Notes: generated by a model not told the origin, from the sequence alone. A stretch of DNA of 64,000 bases from Branchiostoma floridae (GCF_000003815.2 NC_049989.1:7202734-7266733), one strand, 5' to 3'; positions 38,201-59,133 are shown, counted from the first letter of the stretch. Numbers and translations are program-made.

Positions 38201-38811
38201 CTCAAGTACTTGCGGGAACAGAACGACATGGAAGTGGCTAAGCTGAGGGAAATGGCTGACATTGAGACACAGAAGTTCAAGAACCAGGTGGATGCCATCG
38301 GCGCCCAGACTATCCAGTCTATTGCCCTGGCCGGTCCGGAGCTACAGGTGAGGGTTTTTGTGTGCTCCTGCCCTTTGTTATCATGTAGAGGGTATTTTTT
38401 TCTTTGGCTACATATTTGTTTACATGTGGACAATGGTTTGAGGTTGTAGCTGTGCCTAATATTTGGTATGACATGGGTAGGTCTTGCAATCGCAAAGATG
38501 CACCACATTTTTTGGCCTTCGGGCAGCTTACCATGTTTTCCTTTGCCTTCTTTTTTTGTCATACAAAAATCTTCTTCTGGCTTGACACACTCTACCAGGT
38601 GGTATAATCATCTACACCATCACTGAACATGTTTTTTACCCATCCACAGGTGAAGCTTCTGAAGGGCCTGGGCCTGACCTCTACCCTGATCACAGATGGC
38701 TCTTCTCCCATCAACCTCTTCAACACTGCAGGGGGTCTGATCGGAGCCATGGGCGGGGAGACCAGGGGCCCTATTTCTCGCCGCCGCCACTCCGATTCCT
38801 CTGATGAGTAG
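23215..38811 (+). CDS. MVP: Major vault protein
   Basis: Twenty coding exons with consistent phases: 23215-23372, 24099-24294, 25267-25390, 25633-25764, 26094-26188, 26577-26702, 26969-27079, 27375-27500, 27634-27690, 28279-28437, 28742-28843, 29307-29471, 29882-30018, 30386-30583, 31885-32023, 35603-35667, 35843-36106, 36544-36670, 38159-38347, 38650-38811; 943 residues (human about 893). MVP forms the shell of the cytoplasmic vault ribonucleoprotein. Diagnostic stretches are [33 protein letters not shown], repeated vault motifs such as [19 protein letters not shown] and [19 protein letters not shown], the shoulder sequence [30 protein letters not shown], the charged cap helix and the cap-ring sequence [19 protein letters not shown]. 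Exon 12 adds 55 residues (463-517) not seen in human MVP, and exon 9 is short and acidic. Exon 2 ends in a tandem triplication, listed separately. The exon 9 donor (CTG|GTGACT) is the least certain junction. Confidence 0.96.
24251..24439 (+). repeat. 63-bp triplication across the MVP exon 2 donor
   Basis: Three tandem copies with an exact 63-bp period begin at 24251, 24314 and 24377. Copies 1 and 2 are identical; copy 3 changes CCCA to TTAC within the phenylalanine-leucine stretch. Each copy contains AAACAG|GTGGGT, so there are three equal donors (cuts after 24294, 24357 and 24420). The period is a multiple of three and has no stop codon. The first donor gives the length expected from human MVP. 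Confidence 0.9.
30742..31835. mobile_element. piggyBac-type MITE in MVP intron 14
   Basis: TTAA at 30742-30745 and 31832-31835 flank inverted ends CCCTCTCAGCACG and CGTGTTGAGAGGG (one mismatch). TTAA target duplication and CCC-starting ends are piggyBac hallmarks. GAGAAGCCAC is repeated just inside the left end. No transposase frame is present in the 1.09 kb. Confidence 0.75.
32031..35349. mobile_element. LTR-like element in MVP intron 15
   Basis: Identical 474-bp direct repeats, 32031-32504 and 34876-35349, bound 2.37 kb of internal sequence. TATAGGT flanks the outside at 32028-32034 and 35348-35354, a possible target duplication of 5-7 bp. Right after the first repeat comes TGGGTACCCGAATAA, in the place of a primer-binding site. 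Just before the second repeat is a purine-rich AATGGGGGTGGGGGGCAG, in the place of a polypurine tract. No gag or pol frame is visible, so if it is an LTR retrotransposon it is non-autonomous. The repeats do not show classical TG...CA ends. Confidence 0.6.
33012..34527. repeat. Inner pair of identical 532-bp direct repeats
   Basis: 33012-33543 and 33996-34527 read the same (offset 984), starting GGTCTCATAACACAG and ending GACCGATAT, with 452 bp between them. They lie inside the LTR-like element. Open frames of 126 and 70 codons occur in both copies simply because the DNA is duplicated. They could be LTRs of a second nested element or one internal duplication. Confidence 0.8.
36712..37979. mobile_element. 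1.27 kb inverted-repeat element in MVP intron 18
   Basis: Perfect 23-bp inverted ends (AGTTTTTAACTGTCATTCAA... at 36712 and its complement ending at 37979). Diverged inner complementary blocks include ACCAATTTTATTAGTTGG near 36894 and CCAACAGATTAAATTGG near 37911. An internal direct repeat of about 128 bases occurs at 37319-37445 and 37480-37607 (shared ACAGTATTGCCATTTTT and GAACAGCTGGGAATTATTGC). No transposase frame. Confidence 0.65.
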
Positions 38812-40247
38812 AAAGCATGGATGAACCCTCGTAAAATAGTTTTATAAGACATGTAATGCTGCAGTAACTGTTGAGCTCCATGGAGGTGTATGAAAATGGT
38901 TTGTTACTTTACCACAGAAATGAATACTGGATAGAATGGACTTTTTTTAAAGAAATACTTTCAAAAAGAACTTGGTGGTAAAGAGGGAACAGAACACCCT
39001 TACCAATATATGGCTGCAATCCCTACCTATTGGATAGGGGAGGGGATAGAACTGTATATTTGAAGTGTTTCTTACATTACTCAACATGTACAATGCAAAT
39101 GCTGTGCTAGGGAGTTATCAAAGTTAGGGAGGGGGCTAGAAGTAAAACCATTAAAAACTATGGAAGAGAGACCTGTGCAGGATGTGTGTTTTTTCACTCC
39201 AAGAAACAAGTCCGAAATAGACTTAAACATGCATAAGGCAGCTGTATTTTGACCACCAAAGAGATGTACTGTAAGTAAGATACTAGTACTATTGATAATC
39301 CCATTTCTATGGTGAAAAGTGTTGAAGAAACATAAAAAACAAAAAAATATGCACCAATCTGGCTTATGTCGTGTTGTTGATATTCTATCATGATTGGGTG
39401 GAGTGTGGTTCTGATGATATGTAGGTTTGATGTAAAACAAGTTGGCTGTCACTGATAATTGTTCTACTTAATATGTTTATATGATAAAAACACCACAAAT
39501 GATATAAAGTTTTGAATAAGTAGATTTATATTGAACAGCTTATCAAAAGTCTTCAGATTGAAATTATAGGACATGTATGTAACACTGCTACAGATCTAGT
39601 TTTAGAAGCTATTCCTTGCTTCTTTGTGCAATATTACTACGGTGTTAACTTCTGCACTGTATTACTTTTTCTACATTTTGTACTTTTGATAGTGGTTTTC
39701 TGCACTTTTGCCAGTCATTTAAGATACTTTTTTGTGCAGGTTGATTACATTTCTGTTTCTGTAAGTTCAAGTTCAACAATGTTCTGTTTATCTTGACAAT
39801 AAAGCTTCACAAAAGAAAGGCATATCTTGTCTTCATGGCAATAGTCATGATAAACGCTGACCATATGCAACTAAAACTTTGGTATAGTTTGATAAACGTG
39901 ACGTTATGGAAAAATAATATACATAACTGCCAACAACAAAATGCAAACATGTATGACCCACTAAATGAAGATGTTGCTTACAAAAGGCATTAGGCTGTGG
40001 TAAGAATTGGCAGCTTTCTTTTAATTCAGTATAAAGATTTTCTCTATTTATATTGAGACAAAACAAAATGTTGACAAATCCTGTGTTGTTGACTTGAGAC
40101 TTGAAGACTGCCAGAGAATTTAGGATATGTCCAGAAGTTGTTTATCATTTTTACATATACATCTTAACATCATAGTAATACTATAACTCTGTCATGAGAA
40201 ACCATTAGTCAGTGGCAATAACAAGGTCCAACCACAGCCTGAACATT
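38812..40247. other. MVP 3' UTR and convergent spacer
   Basis: Non-coding on both strands as far as I can see. A possible minus-strand ATTAAA poly(A) signal for the small gene lies at 40025-40020. Confidence 0.4.
39798..39803 (+). terminator. MVP poly(A) signal
   Basis: AATAAA lies 987 bases after the MVP stop codon; no earlier AATAAA was noticed in the 3' UTR. The next gene (minus strand) ends about 200-450 bases further on, so the two are convergent. Confidence 0.6.
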
Positions 40248-41341
40248 TCACCAGCCCTCGTCTCCGTCAAGTGAGGCTTCTGAGAGTGTCGGGAGTTCAA
40301 CAGTGCCTTTCGGTCTCAACAACTCCGGAGTGACGGGTCTGACTAGTAGCGGAGGTGCGTTCGGGTCTAAGGAGATGGAACTTCGTGGTGAAGCGAAGGG
40401 GCCGGCCTCAAGGCCCTTCCCGCCAAAAGCATGGTCACTTGCTGATCTGCATACGAAAGATTAAACGTTTTGATAAAAAAAGTCCTCTTCCTCGGACTTC
40501 CAAACTATGGAACTCTCGATGACAACTATTTGCCTCCTGTATGCAATCTACAGGCTTTCAAAACCAGTGTTCACCTCAAAATGATTTTCATCATGCATTA
40601 TATTCATTGTGTAGAAGTGATCAAATAGCATTGCATTAAACAAAACCGTTAGTTTGGCAGTAGGTATCGTAAGATTTAGGATTCAAGTGTTTTGTGTTTG
40701 TAGAAATATATCTCTGCGTCCAAAGCAAAACCGATATCTCTCATAGTTTGTAGAGAAATAAGGAAAACCATTGAATTTATTGTGCGTACTTGCCCCATTG
40801 GGCTAAGTATAGGTCGCAAAATATTGCTTACGATATATTTTGTACATTCCAGCTAGTCTTGAAAACTCTGGATACAGAAATTTAGTATGTGAATTTGCCT
40901 TCTTGTCTATGTGTAATCATCGTGCCATGGATATATAAAAGAAAATATTGCAACGTTACATTTATAGTTTTGTTTGTTTCCCCCTTCCTTGCCCCTGAGT
41001 AGTTATGTTGGGTGGCAAAGAAAAAGTATGGCAAGTATATCTAAATGCTAAAGAAATATTAATTTGTCACTATTGCTTTTAGTGTATCGAGTAAAAACAA
41101 GAGTCGTTTGTGCGTACCCTTCATCTTGTTCTTCGGCGATTGCGGCCACCCCTGGAGCAATGGAAGACCGTCTTCGAGACCTCCTTCTCACCCTGTTCAT
41201 TCTTTGCAGTTCCTCCTGTGCGGAGATAGGGATATCCTCGTCTTCGTCCACCATCACTGTGATCATCGGAGTTTGTGAAATTGTTTCTGCCCGTTTTAAT
41301 AGATGAATAGAGGAGGCTCGTTTTGAGATCGTACATCCCAT
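40248..41341 (-). CDS. Small acylated protein A (MGCTISK N-terminus)
   Basis: Two exons on the minus strand: 41341-41118 (ends GG, donor GTACGC, phase 2) and 40446-40248 (acceptor ATGCAG, in frame to TGA); 140 residues. I do not recognise the family. The start MGCTISK fits N-myristoylation at Gly2 with palmitoylation at Cys3. Basophilic kinase-type sites follow (KRASS, KRAET, RRRSRRRSS), then SSIAPGVAAIAEEQDEG. Exon 2 is rich in Pro, Ser and Leu (PFASPRSSISLDP, PVTPELLRP) and ends GDEGW. Three codons upstream is an in-frame ATG (41350), but the second gives the acylation motif. The gene converges with MVP. A relative lies at 47237-46242 on the same strand. A membrane-attached kinase substrate or adaptor is an inference only. 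Confidence 0.6.
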
Positions 41342-41613
41342 TTTGATCACGTGTCGGCAAAAGGTTTGTTGACAAGTCTGCCCATGTTAAGTCCTCAAGA
41401 TTTTCTTTTGGGGTCGTTGTGCCCTTGTGGAATGTTTTGAGATGTTCGCGACTAAGGGTAACAAGTAATGCGCTACACTGTTTCGTCATATTTGTTTGTG
41501 ACGTTTTGAGACATGTTCCGTGGAAAACTAATCTTCAAGCAGATGTTGGGACGAGAATCAGTATCTAACAACTACTTGTTGGAAACCTTTTTTCGATAGT
41601 TTTCCTTTTGCTT

Positions 41614-41623
41614 CTATATATAG
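41614..41623 (-). promoter_or_regulatory. TATA-like box upstream of small gene A
   Basis: CTATATATAG is palindromic and lies about 275 bases upstream of the ATG of the minus-strand gene, which would leave a 5' UTR of about 250 bases. An X-box half site GTTACC lies at 41462-41457 (minus). Confidence 0.25.
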
Positions 41624-43097
41624 AGCATTAGATTTGTGAAATTCTTTATGTCATTTACAAATCGTTCTTTCGTGTGTTAATCTTCATGCAGACTTTACTG
41701 GAAGTACAAGAATTTCGAAAATCTTCTAGAATTCAAATAGCTGAGGAATTTATCCGCTGTGTTTATTCTACTACTACAGACACTGTCCTCTTGCTCAAAT
41801 ATTCCTCGATTATTTGATCTCAATACTCAAAACATAGTAGCGGCCGCGGTTTTCCGCAGCATGGGCTTAATACGTCGGCTATGCTATGAGTCCTTTGTTT
41901 GGCTACATTGGTTGGAAAATACTCAAAAGCTTAACCTTTACTTCAAAAGCACATGAAAAACAGAGCAAATTGTTACACATGTTAACGTTACCAATTCAAA
42001 AGTACCTAGTCGCAATTTCAGTTTTTGGCATGCGGGGAATGGCCACATGACTGTCCTTGTCAAGCTGCCAAAGTAAAATATATGGACATAATGTTGGTCT
42101 CTAGAGCTATCTTTTCAGCATAAGCAGTTGTTAATACCGTTACAACGTATGGTATAAAAGGTGGCGTTCTACGGTAAACCGACAGGGCAGTTGTTCTTGG
42201 GGTCAGCTGAGGACACAAGGGTTACCTACGGTCAACGGAGGGTCACCTCAGTTCTATGACGTCTCCATTTTGACTTCTATGACGTTCAGAGTTACCAGTC
42301 TGAGAACAAAATAAGCACGCCAAAACTTTACCAAGTCGTCTCCAGGGCCCCGATTGAAAGACGATGTTATTCCGGTAAGAACCATATTTGTTTGTCTTGC
42401 AACATCATATGTGTATGTAGCCAACCGTTACACTATCCTAGGAGAAGAATTACATGGTGAGAGTGTTGATTATAGAATGTTGACGCCTTAGCCGGTTGAT
42501 ACCATCTTGAAACCTTCTGACTCGCAAGTTTAAGAAGTTCAACTGATATTGATCTAGCCATGCCAGATGATATGAGGTAGAAAACAACTAAATCTATGTA
42601 ACAGTTACACCGTGCAATATCGATAGTCCCTGGAGCAAGCGTATTTGTAATCGCATAGTCTTTTTAGCGAATGCCCACGAACGCCCACTCTGGAGAAGTC
42701 CGCGCTGCACCAATGAGAGTTAGTGGCATATTTCTACATAACGCCAGTTGTATCTAGTAGCAATGGGCCCTGGTGCGAAAACATGTATTACCGTATTGTA
42801 TCAGTAACACGAATTTCTGAAGAGCTTGGCACAAACATGAACGAAGGACATTGTTCGATTACAGTTTTCATCATCCAGAATATATGTAATCCTACACCAA
42901 ACTTTTTTCTTCCTTCGGAGAAAGATCGATGTTTTCTGAAAGCTTCTGACCACATCGTCTATTCGTCGTGAGTGATAGATTTATTTTGTATGTTCATATT
43001 TTCAAACAAGACTTCGGAGGCCTCTGTGTCGAGTTGAAGGCTAGAAATTCTGTACTGGTATTGTCACTTTGGTCTGCCATAGGTCTTGACTCATGAC
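41624..43097. other. Spacer with an isolated TATAAAAG box
   Basis: No coding exon is supported. A canonical TATAAAAG at 42153-42160 (+) is followed by two TGACGT half-CREs (near 42257 and 42281), which could mark an unannotated plus-strand promoter. No downstream exon could be tied to it. Confidence 0.3.
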
Positions 43098-43218
43098 TAT
43101 TCTCCAAGCAGAGGTTGGGTCGCGGGGTGGGATAGTAGTGGCCGGGAGGGGAGCGAGCCGGTAAAAATGCCGGCCACTACTACAGTATCCCCTCGACCCA
43201 ACCTCTGCTTGGAACATA
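43098..43218. repeat. Fold-back MITE with CCAAGCAGAGGTT ends
   Basis: The arms TCCAAGCAGAGGTTGGGTCG and CGACCCAACCTCTGCTTGGA are perfect inverted repeats. The inside (GTAGTGGCCGG...CCGGCCACTAC) is also complementary, so nearly the whole 121 bp folds. Same family as 62518-62740 and the fragment at 51827-51845. No target duplication was recognised here. Confidence 0.75.
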
Positions 43219-43449
43219 GGTCATCTCGATGTTCCACCTGTGACTGCCATGTGAAGTTGGGAATGAAGTTCACTCTTGACATTGCCATTACTGCCTTCTC
43301 GGTAACGATGTCCGACATCTCTTCATAAACGGGTACGTAACTTGTCTGAAGCAAATGCCATTGGGGAAATCCGTCGTACTTGGTTTGACGCTGCAGCTGA
43401 TATTTTGAATTCCAATTCGCAATTCTATATATACACCTTGTTCGATCTT

Positions 43450-44141
43450 GTTGTAAGTGTGCGTAAGACTGAGTACATGTGCTACAATGCAGACCCGGGT
43501 AGTCCACTGCAAGTGTATGGAGAAACCATCTCACAGGTTCAAGACTTTAAGTATCTTGGCTCTATGATGACTTCTTCAAGTAGCGCAGACCTCAAGAAAC
43601 GCAGAGCTCTAGCTTGGGCCGTCTTCTGGAGGCTAGAACACCTTTGGAGGAGCGATCTCCTTCCAATAGCAACCAAAGTAAAGCTCTTTATGGCTACATG
43701 TGTAACTGTGCTTACCTATGGGTGTGAGTCATGAGTGATCACACAGGACATGGAGAACAAGATCAACTCCTTCGCCACCTCATGCTATCCTATCATGTTG
43801 AGCATTAAAAGGATCGATAGAGTACCTAACAGCACAATCTATGATATGACCAAAACAAAGCCGCTGATACAACTAGTGCGCCTGAGACAGCTGAACTTTC
43901 TCGGACACGTTCTGCGTTTGCCTGAGGATGAGCCTGTCAGTCTGTATGCACTTTACGTCCCTCCTCATGGCAGACGTAGACGGGGACGCCAGCCAACTAC
44001 TTATCTACAGTACGTCCAGCGACTAATGGGAGACCATCATGGCCAGATCACCCCCAGGCAGCTTCGCCAGCTCGCTGCTGATAGGCGGAACTTTAGAAGG
44101 CTTGCAGTCGCCTGCGCTGCAGCCGAACGATGATGATGATA
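43450..44141 (+). pseudogene. LINE remnant (RTE-like reverse-transcriptase C-terminus)
   Basis: A frame from about 43450 reads KTEYMCYN, then FKYLGSMMTSS, LTYGCES, RLRQLNFLGHVLRLPEDEP and a C-terminal RRRRGRQP block, the usual order after the reverse-transcriptase palm in RTE-type non-LTR elements. A TGA at 43732-43734 replaces the tryptophan codon usual after YGCES. The frame ends at 44133 and is followed by GATGATGATGAT, like the microsatellite tails of this class. The 5' part is missing, so the copy is dead. Confidence 0.75.
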
Positions 44142-44341
44142 TACACCCTGTGGATGGATCGTATTTGTATTAATAAATGAGAAGTAATGAGTGTACACAA
44201 AAGACGTGGATGTGCGTCGAAGATTAATGACATTTGTACTGTTCATAAATCACGTGCTTTGACCAATTCTCTAAAAGTATAAGAATCATTGTATCACATA
44301 CCAATAACATCTGTGAATCTTCCTCAAAGTTTTTTTCTACT

Positions 44342-45494
44342 TTACTTTAAAAACTTGATATTCAAGATAATCTTCCAGCTACCATTAAAAAAACCACATC
44401 TTCTACATTGAATAGTACTTATGTTGTATGTTTGGAAAGAGATACAGATAAAGAAATACTATTGCGTCATGCCAATAGCCAAATTTTACGAGAGAACGGC
44501 TTCCAAATTGTAAACATAAACTCAAATCAACAAATTCCAGAATTTGGCATCATTGACATGCGCTTCCAAAAATTTCTATTAGGCATTCATGCCAAAGCCT
44601 CAAACGATGGTGTCAGGGGAGAATTAGGAACCTTCCCAGCTATGATTGATGCCGAAATACGACTTGTAAAACATTGGCATGGTTTAGTTAATTTGCCAGA
44701 AGATGCTCTTCTTAGCGAGGCATACAATACCGTTTTACTCGGAGAACATGATTGGATTGTCCACGTAAAAATTATCCTCAATTACCAAGGCTTTGGACAC
44801 ATATGGCTGAACCTGAGGTCATACCACATAGACACAACGACCACTCAGTTACGACAACGTTTACAAGATATATACAGTCAAACCTGTAATAGGGGCCACC
44901 TCTACAAAGTGGCCACTTTTTGTCGGTCCCTTGGGTATTTTATCTACAAGTTGCAACCTCTATACAGAGGCCACCTGTCTATAGTGGCCAAATTTGTCCG
45001 GTCCCTTGAGTGGCCGCTATAGACAGGTTTGACTGTACGTGCAAAATTGGCATTCCTCTATTCGAAACAATTCCAAACTCTCCTCTCTTTCTACATTGAA
45101 CAAGCATTACAAGCAAGAAAATTACATTTCAACCATAAAGAGCCTTGACATTCGTAGGGCAATCACACAAATCAGAATTGGCTGTCACAAATTAAGTATA
45201 GAAACCGGGAGATTCCAAAAAATCCCTATAGATCAGAGGGTTTGTCCATTCTGTCCAGAGCTAATTGACGACGAATATCACTTTATGGTTGTATGTCCCA
45301 AATATTCTGATATACGAAATTCTCTGTACACAAGGCTGTCATCTTATACACAAGGATTTATCTCGATGGACCTGAAGTGCAAATTCAAATACATCATGAC
45401 ATGTGACAATCCCTGCATGACAGATATAGGAAAATATATCAAAGAAGGTTTAGACATTAGAAATTCCTCCAATGATTGTAAAAGCCTCCAATAA
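44342..45494 (+). pseudogene. Second LINE remnant, split by a MITE
   Basis: The frame (44408-44874, resuming at 45038-45494) has KFLLGIHAKASNDGVRGELG, AEIRLVKHWHGL and, near the end, CPFCPELIDDEYHFMVVCP, a CxxC...HxxxxC finger found at the C-terminus of many non-LTR retrotransposon proteins. The 161-bp MITE at 44875-45035 interrupts it; flanking codons are in frame once the MITE and one TA are left out. The reverse-transcriptase domain itself is missing. Confidence 0.65.
44875..45035. repeat. Intact 161-bp MITE
   Basis: Inverted ends CAGTCAAACCTGT and ACAGGTTTGACTG with TA on both sides (44873-44874, 45036-45037), a Tc1/mariner-like target duplication. Two diverged internal units each contain GGCCACCT...GTGGCCA...GGTCCCTTG. 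It is inserted in the second LINE remnant, hence younger than it. Related copies: 1-72, 4680-4800, 17975-18175. Confidence 0.8.
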
Positions 45495-46241
45495 CTGTAA
45501 GAAACTTATCCCATACCACAACTTCTGTATTAGTTAGATAAGCGTTAAGTTATAGAACTGTAGTTATGTAGATGCCATACTTTGTACCCCGTACAATTGT
45601 TGTGCAAAAAAACTATACATGTTTATTATTAGTGGTCTTCAATAATCCAAATGCCAAGATGCCAACGCAAACAAGGTGTTTAAAATTCAATCAGATTACT
45701 CAGATTGACGTGACTTTTCGGGTTTTCCTTTTCAACTATTCTCACTAAGTTACGTTCACTTACACTGATCTATTTATTTCTTGATAGTTGCACACAACAT
45801 ATACACCTATTCAAGACGACTGCTCCCACTGAAAAGTGTCACTTTAATTCTATATCCCTTACGTTATAACGCATGAATATATTAAAACGTTACAACAGTT
45901 CGACTGTTCTGCGCGTTATCACTCTCAGCTGATCAATATTGAATATTGAGTGGATATGTCACTTTGGTTCTAGTTCGTTTTTTACAGTTTTGTTATAACG
46001 CACAGTGTTTCGGCATTGTATCAACCTCAGTTGATCAAAATTCAATATTGAGTGAATAGTGACATTTTCATTCTCCTGCTATAAAAAAAAACACGCCATT
46101 CTGATGTAGTGTAGCAGATCATACATTTACACTTTGTGTGTCAAGGGCAAGAAAATACCACGATAGGTCCATTACAAAATATTATCGAAATCAGTTCCAC
46201 TTTATCGGTACAGTTTTCTCCAGATCTGCTGTTCTGATAAA
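45495..46241. other. Spacer; 3' side of small gene B
   Basis: Possible AATAAA for the minus-strand gene B at 45778-45773. The sequences TCAGCTGATCAATATTGAATATTGAG and TCAGTTGATCAAAATTCAATATTGAG (about 45927 and 46028) form an imperfect direct repeat of roughly 100-bp period that also contains TTATAACGCA. No coding exon. Confidence 0.35.
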
Positions 46242-47237
46242 CTATGATCTTTGGGGGTCCCGCCTGTCGCTGTGATGAGATGATCTGCTCTGGTCGGAGA
46301 CATCTTCCCCGTAAGCGATGTTCGCGCTCTCCGATGAGCCAAAATCCCAGCTGCCGGCCTCCCTGGTAGACAAAGGGAGGTACGTTTGGTTATCATTTCG
46401 GTACGGCGGTTTTTTCTGCTCATGTGGATAGATATCTTGCCTATAACCTCATCTCCTCACTGTCCTTCTTAATCCGCTCCCAACGATCGCTATTCCGCCA
46501 ATAACTTGCCTAACCCCTGCCATTGAACAATAATGCTTTGGACCAGCAACCTTTATGCTTAGGCTACATTTCCAACCCATGGCCCGGCCTGGCTGTTTGC
46601 CGAAACGAAAATTTTCTTCAAAAACATGCACAAATTGTGCTCATGTCTGATTATTCTTACGTTTTACATGCTTTGTTTTTTTTTTGTATATCAAATTTTT
46701 CGTTTCGACCTAAGCATAAGCGGGACTACTACGTATCACACCAGACCGCCATGACATTCAAAAGACGCTATTGAACATATTTAACAGCTCAAACGTGAAC
46801 GAATTGTCCAAAACAGACGGCGGGAATGGGAATCTTTGTCTTTCCTATCGTAGTGAAAATTCAATGAGATGCCATGATCAGCCTGTGTCACACTCCCTTG
46901 TGTCAGGCTCATCGTGTAACGTTACGGGATCCAGAGTGGTCCAGGGGCCTTCCGTGCCATGGCCGGCCCAGCCCTTAGTGTACTAGTTGAGCAAGTAGGT
47001 AGAAATAGGACGCTAACCACTTCCATACATGTATACGTATGCTACGTTGCAGACCTACTCTTCATCAGGATCGTCTTGAATTGTATCCAGTCCCGGCACC
47101 ACCGACGCTCTCCGGGCCGTCCGTTTGGGTTGTCTCCGCCGAACCTCTTCCGGTGAGCTAGAAGGATTGCTTTTTGAAGATTGCTTGCCTCCTTGCTGCT
47201 TACTTTTCTTTTTAATCTTTGACGGGACAGAACCCAT
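46242..47237 (-). CDS. Small acylated protein B (MGSVPSK N-terminus)
   Basis: Two exons on the minus strand: 47237-47059 (ends GA, donor GTAGGT, phase 2) and 46362-46242 (acceptor CCTTTGTCTACCAG, in frame to TAG); 99 residues. Reading on through the donor would stop at once (TAG), which supports splicing there. The family is not recognised. MGSVPSKIKKKSKQ is a myristoyl plus polybasic membrane anchor of the Src/MARCKS type. RRASVVPGLDTIQDDPDE contains a kemptide-like PKA site. Exon 2 is Ser/Asp/Arg-rich (WDFGSSESANIAYGEDVSDQ, then HHSDRRDPQRS). The RRxS[IV].PG[VL]..I motif and the phase-2 intron two residues after DE match small gene A, so the two look like diverged paralogues. Confidence 0.6.
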
Positions 47238-47338
47238 GTTTTTTCCCTATTAGTGCAGTGATGTATGTTCCCTTGTTTGATTGTGACGTAATAAATGTTG
47301 TTTTTCCGTCATAGAATAACGTAGACAACGTCATGAAT

Positions 47339-47351
47339 GTGACATGGCAAC
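47339..47351 (-). promoter_or_regulatory. X-box-like motif upstream of small gene B
   Basis: GTGACATGGCAAC (minus: GTTGCCATGTCAC) is close to the RFX X-box consensus GTNRCC-(0-3)-RGYAAC, about 100 bases upstream of the ATG of gene B. CRE-like TGACGTAA lies at 47284-47291. This is a motif match only. Confidence 0.25.
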
Positions 47352-47706
47352 GAGCAGCATGCAGGAGAAATCCAGAGCATTTTAGTCGTTACTTTAATGT
47401 CCGGCTGTCATAAAGTTTTTATGCTCTTAACAGAGTGCCCAGCCAGGGGGCTCATGTAGCATACGGTAATTCGTGTCGACCTCCGGACTTTCTTTTTCCT
47501 TGTTGTGCCAATACGGCCTGTGTGCTGTCTCCGTGTGAGGCGAGAGTCGTTCCAAATATGCAATGTCCACTTTCTGTTCTCCTTCAAACCATGTATTATC
47601 ATCTTGTTGACATGTTCTAGAACAGCGTTTCGTCGATCTAACCGTCGAAGAAGAACGGAATGATGAGCGCCCCCAACATTACTAAAAATCATAGTTGCTA
47701 CAATCT

Positions 47707-47764
<58 letters not shown>

Positions 47765-48101
47765 GCAGACGTTTGTATTCGATCGTTTGCTGTTTAGAAC
47801 TTCTAAGATAAATGACCAGTTTTGGGTTGCTCCTGGCGACTTGTACCTGCACTGCACGTATATCCAGTGCGTTCACCTTTCATGACCTTTACGAATTCTA
47901 GGGTGATCACTCATTACCAGGTGATGACACCAGGTGCTACATCTCTGCATAACAATGAGGATTAATTTCAGCGTCGTGTCGAGTGGGCAGTGCATGGTAC
48001 AGCCAACATCACCGTAGATTTCTTCAACGGTTTAAGCGCCCACTCCACCTCTCCACAGGAACATCTTGCTGTGTACCGTCGTGTCATTTTGTGGCCCAGC
48101 C
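47352..48101. other. Divergent spacer between small gene B and the protease, with (CA)n
   Basis: A (CA)n dinucleotide run of about 53 bases occupies 47709-47761. Genes on the two sides are divergently transcribed. Nothing else was recognised. Confidence 0.5.
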
Positions 48102-58882
<10,781 letters not shown>

Positions 58883-59127
58883 CGTGTACTAGACTTCAAC
58901 CTTTGAAAGCAGTTCGAAGGGGCCGGGGAAAATCCAGATCCTTATTATTGAAATAACCAAGTCTGACATCAGAACATTACCTATGAACTAAGATTTAGAT
59001 AGAATACATGTATTTTGAAAGCAATATAGAGATTGTCAAATATTTTCAATTATCTTGCAGCGTGCCAAAGTATGGCGAAAAGAACATGATTTCGGCAAAA
59101 CTGTATGCTTGGACAATAATTCGTTGA

Positions 59128-59133
59128 AATAAA
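59128..59133 (+). terminator. Protease poly(A) signal
   Basis: AATAAA lies 246 bases after the protease stop codon. Confidence 0.65.

Noticed and set aside
47408-47857. 149-codon minus-strand frame rich in Cys-Val
   Set aside because: The middle is the translated (CA)n microsatellite and the flanks have no coding character.
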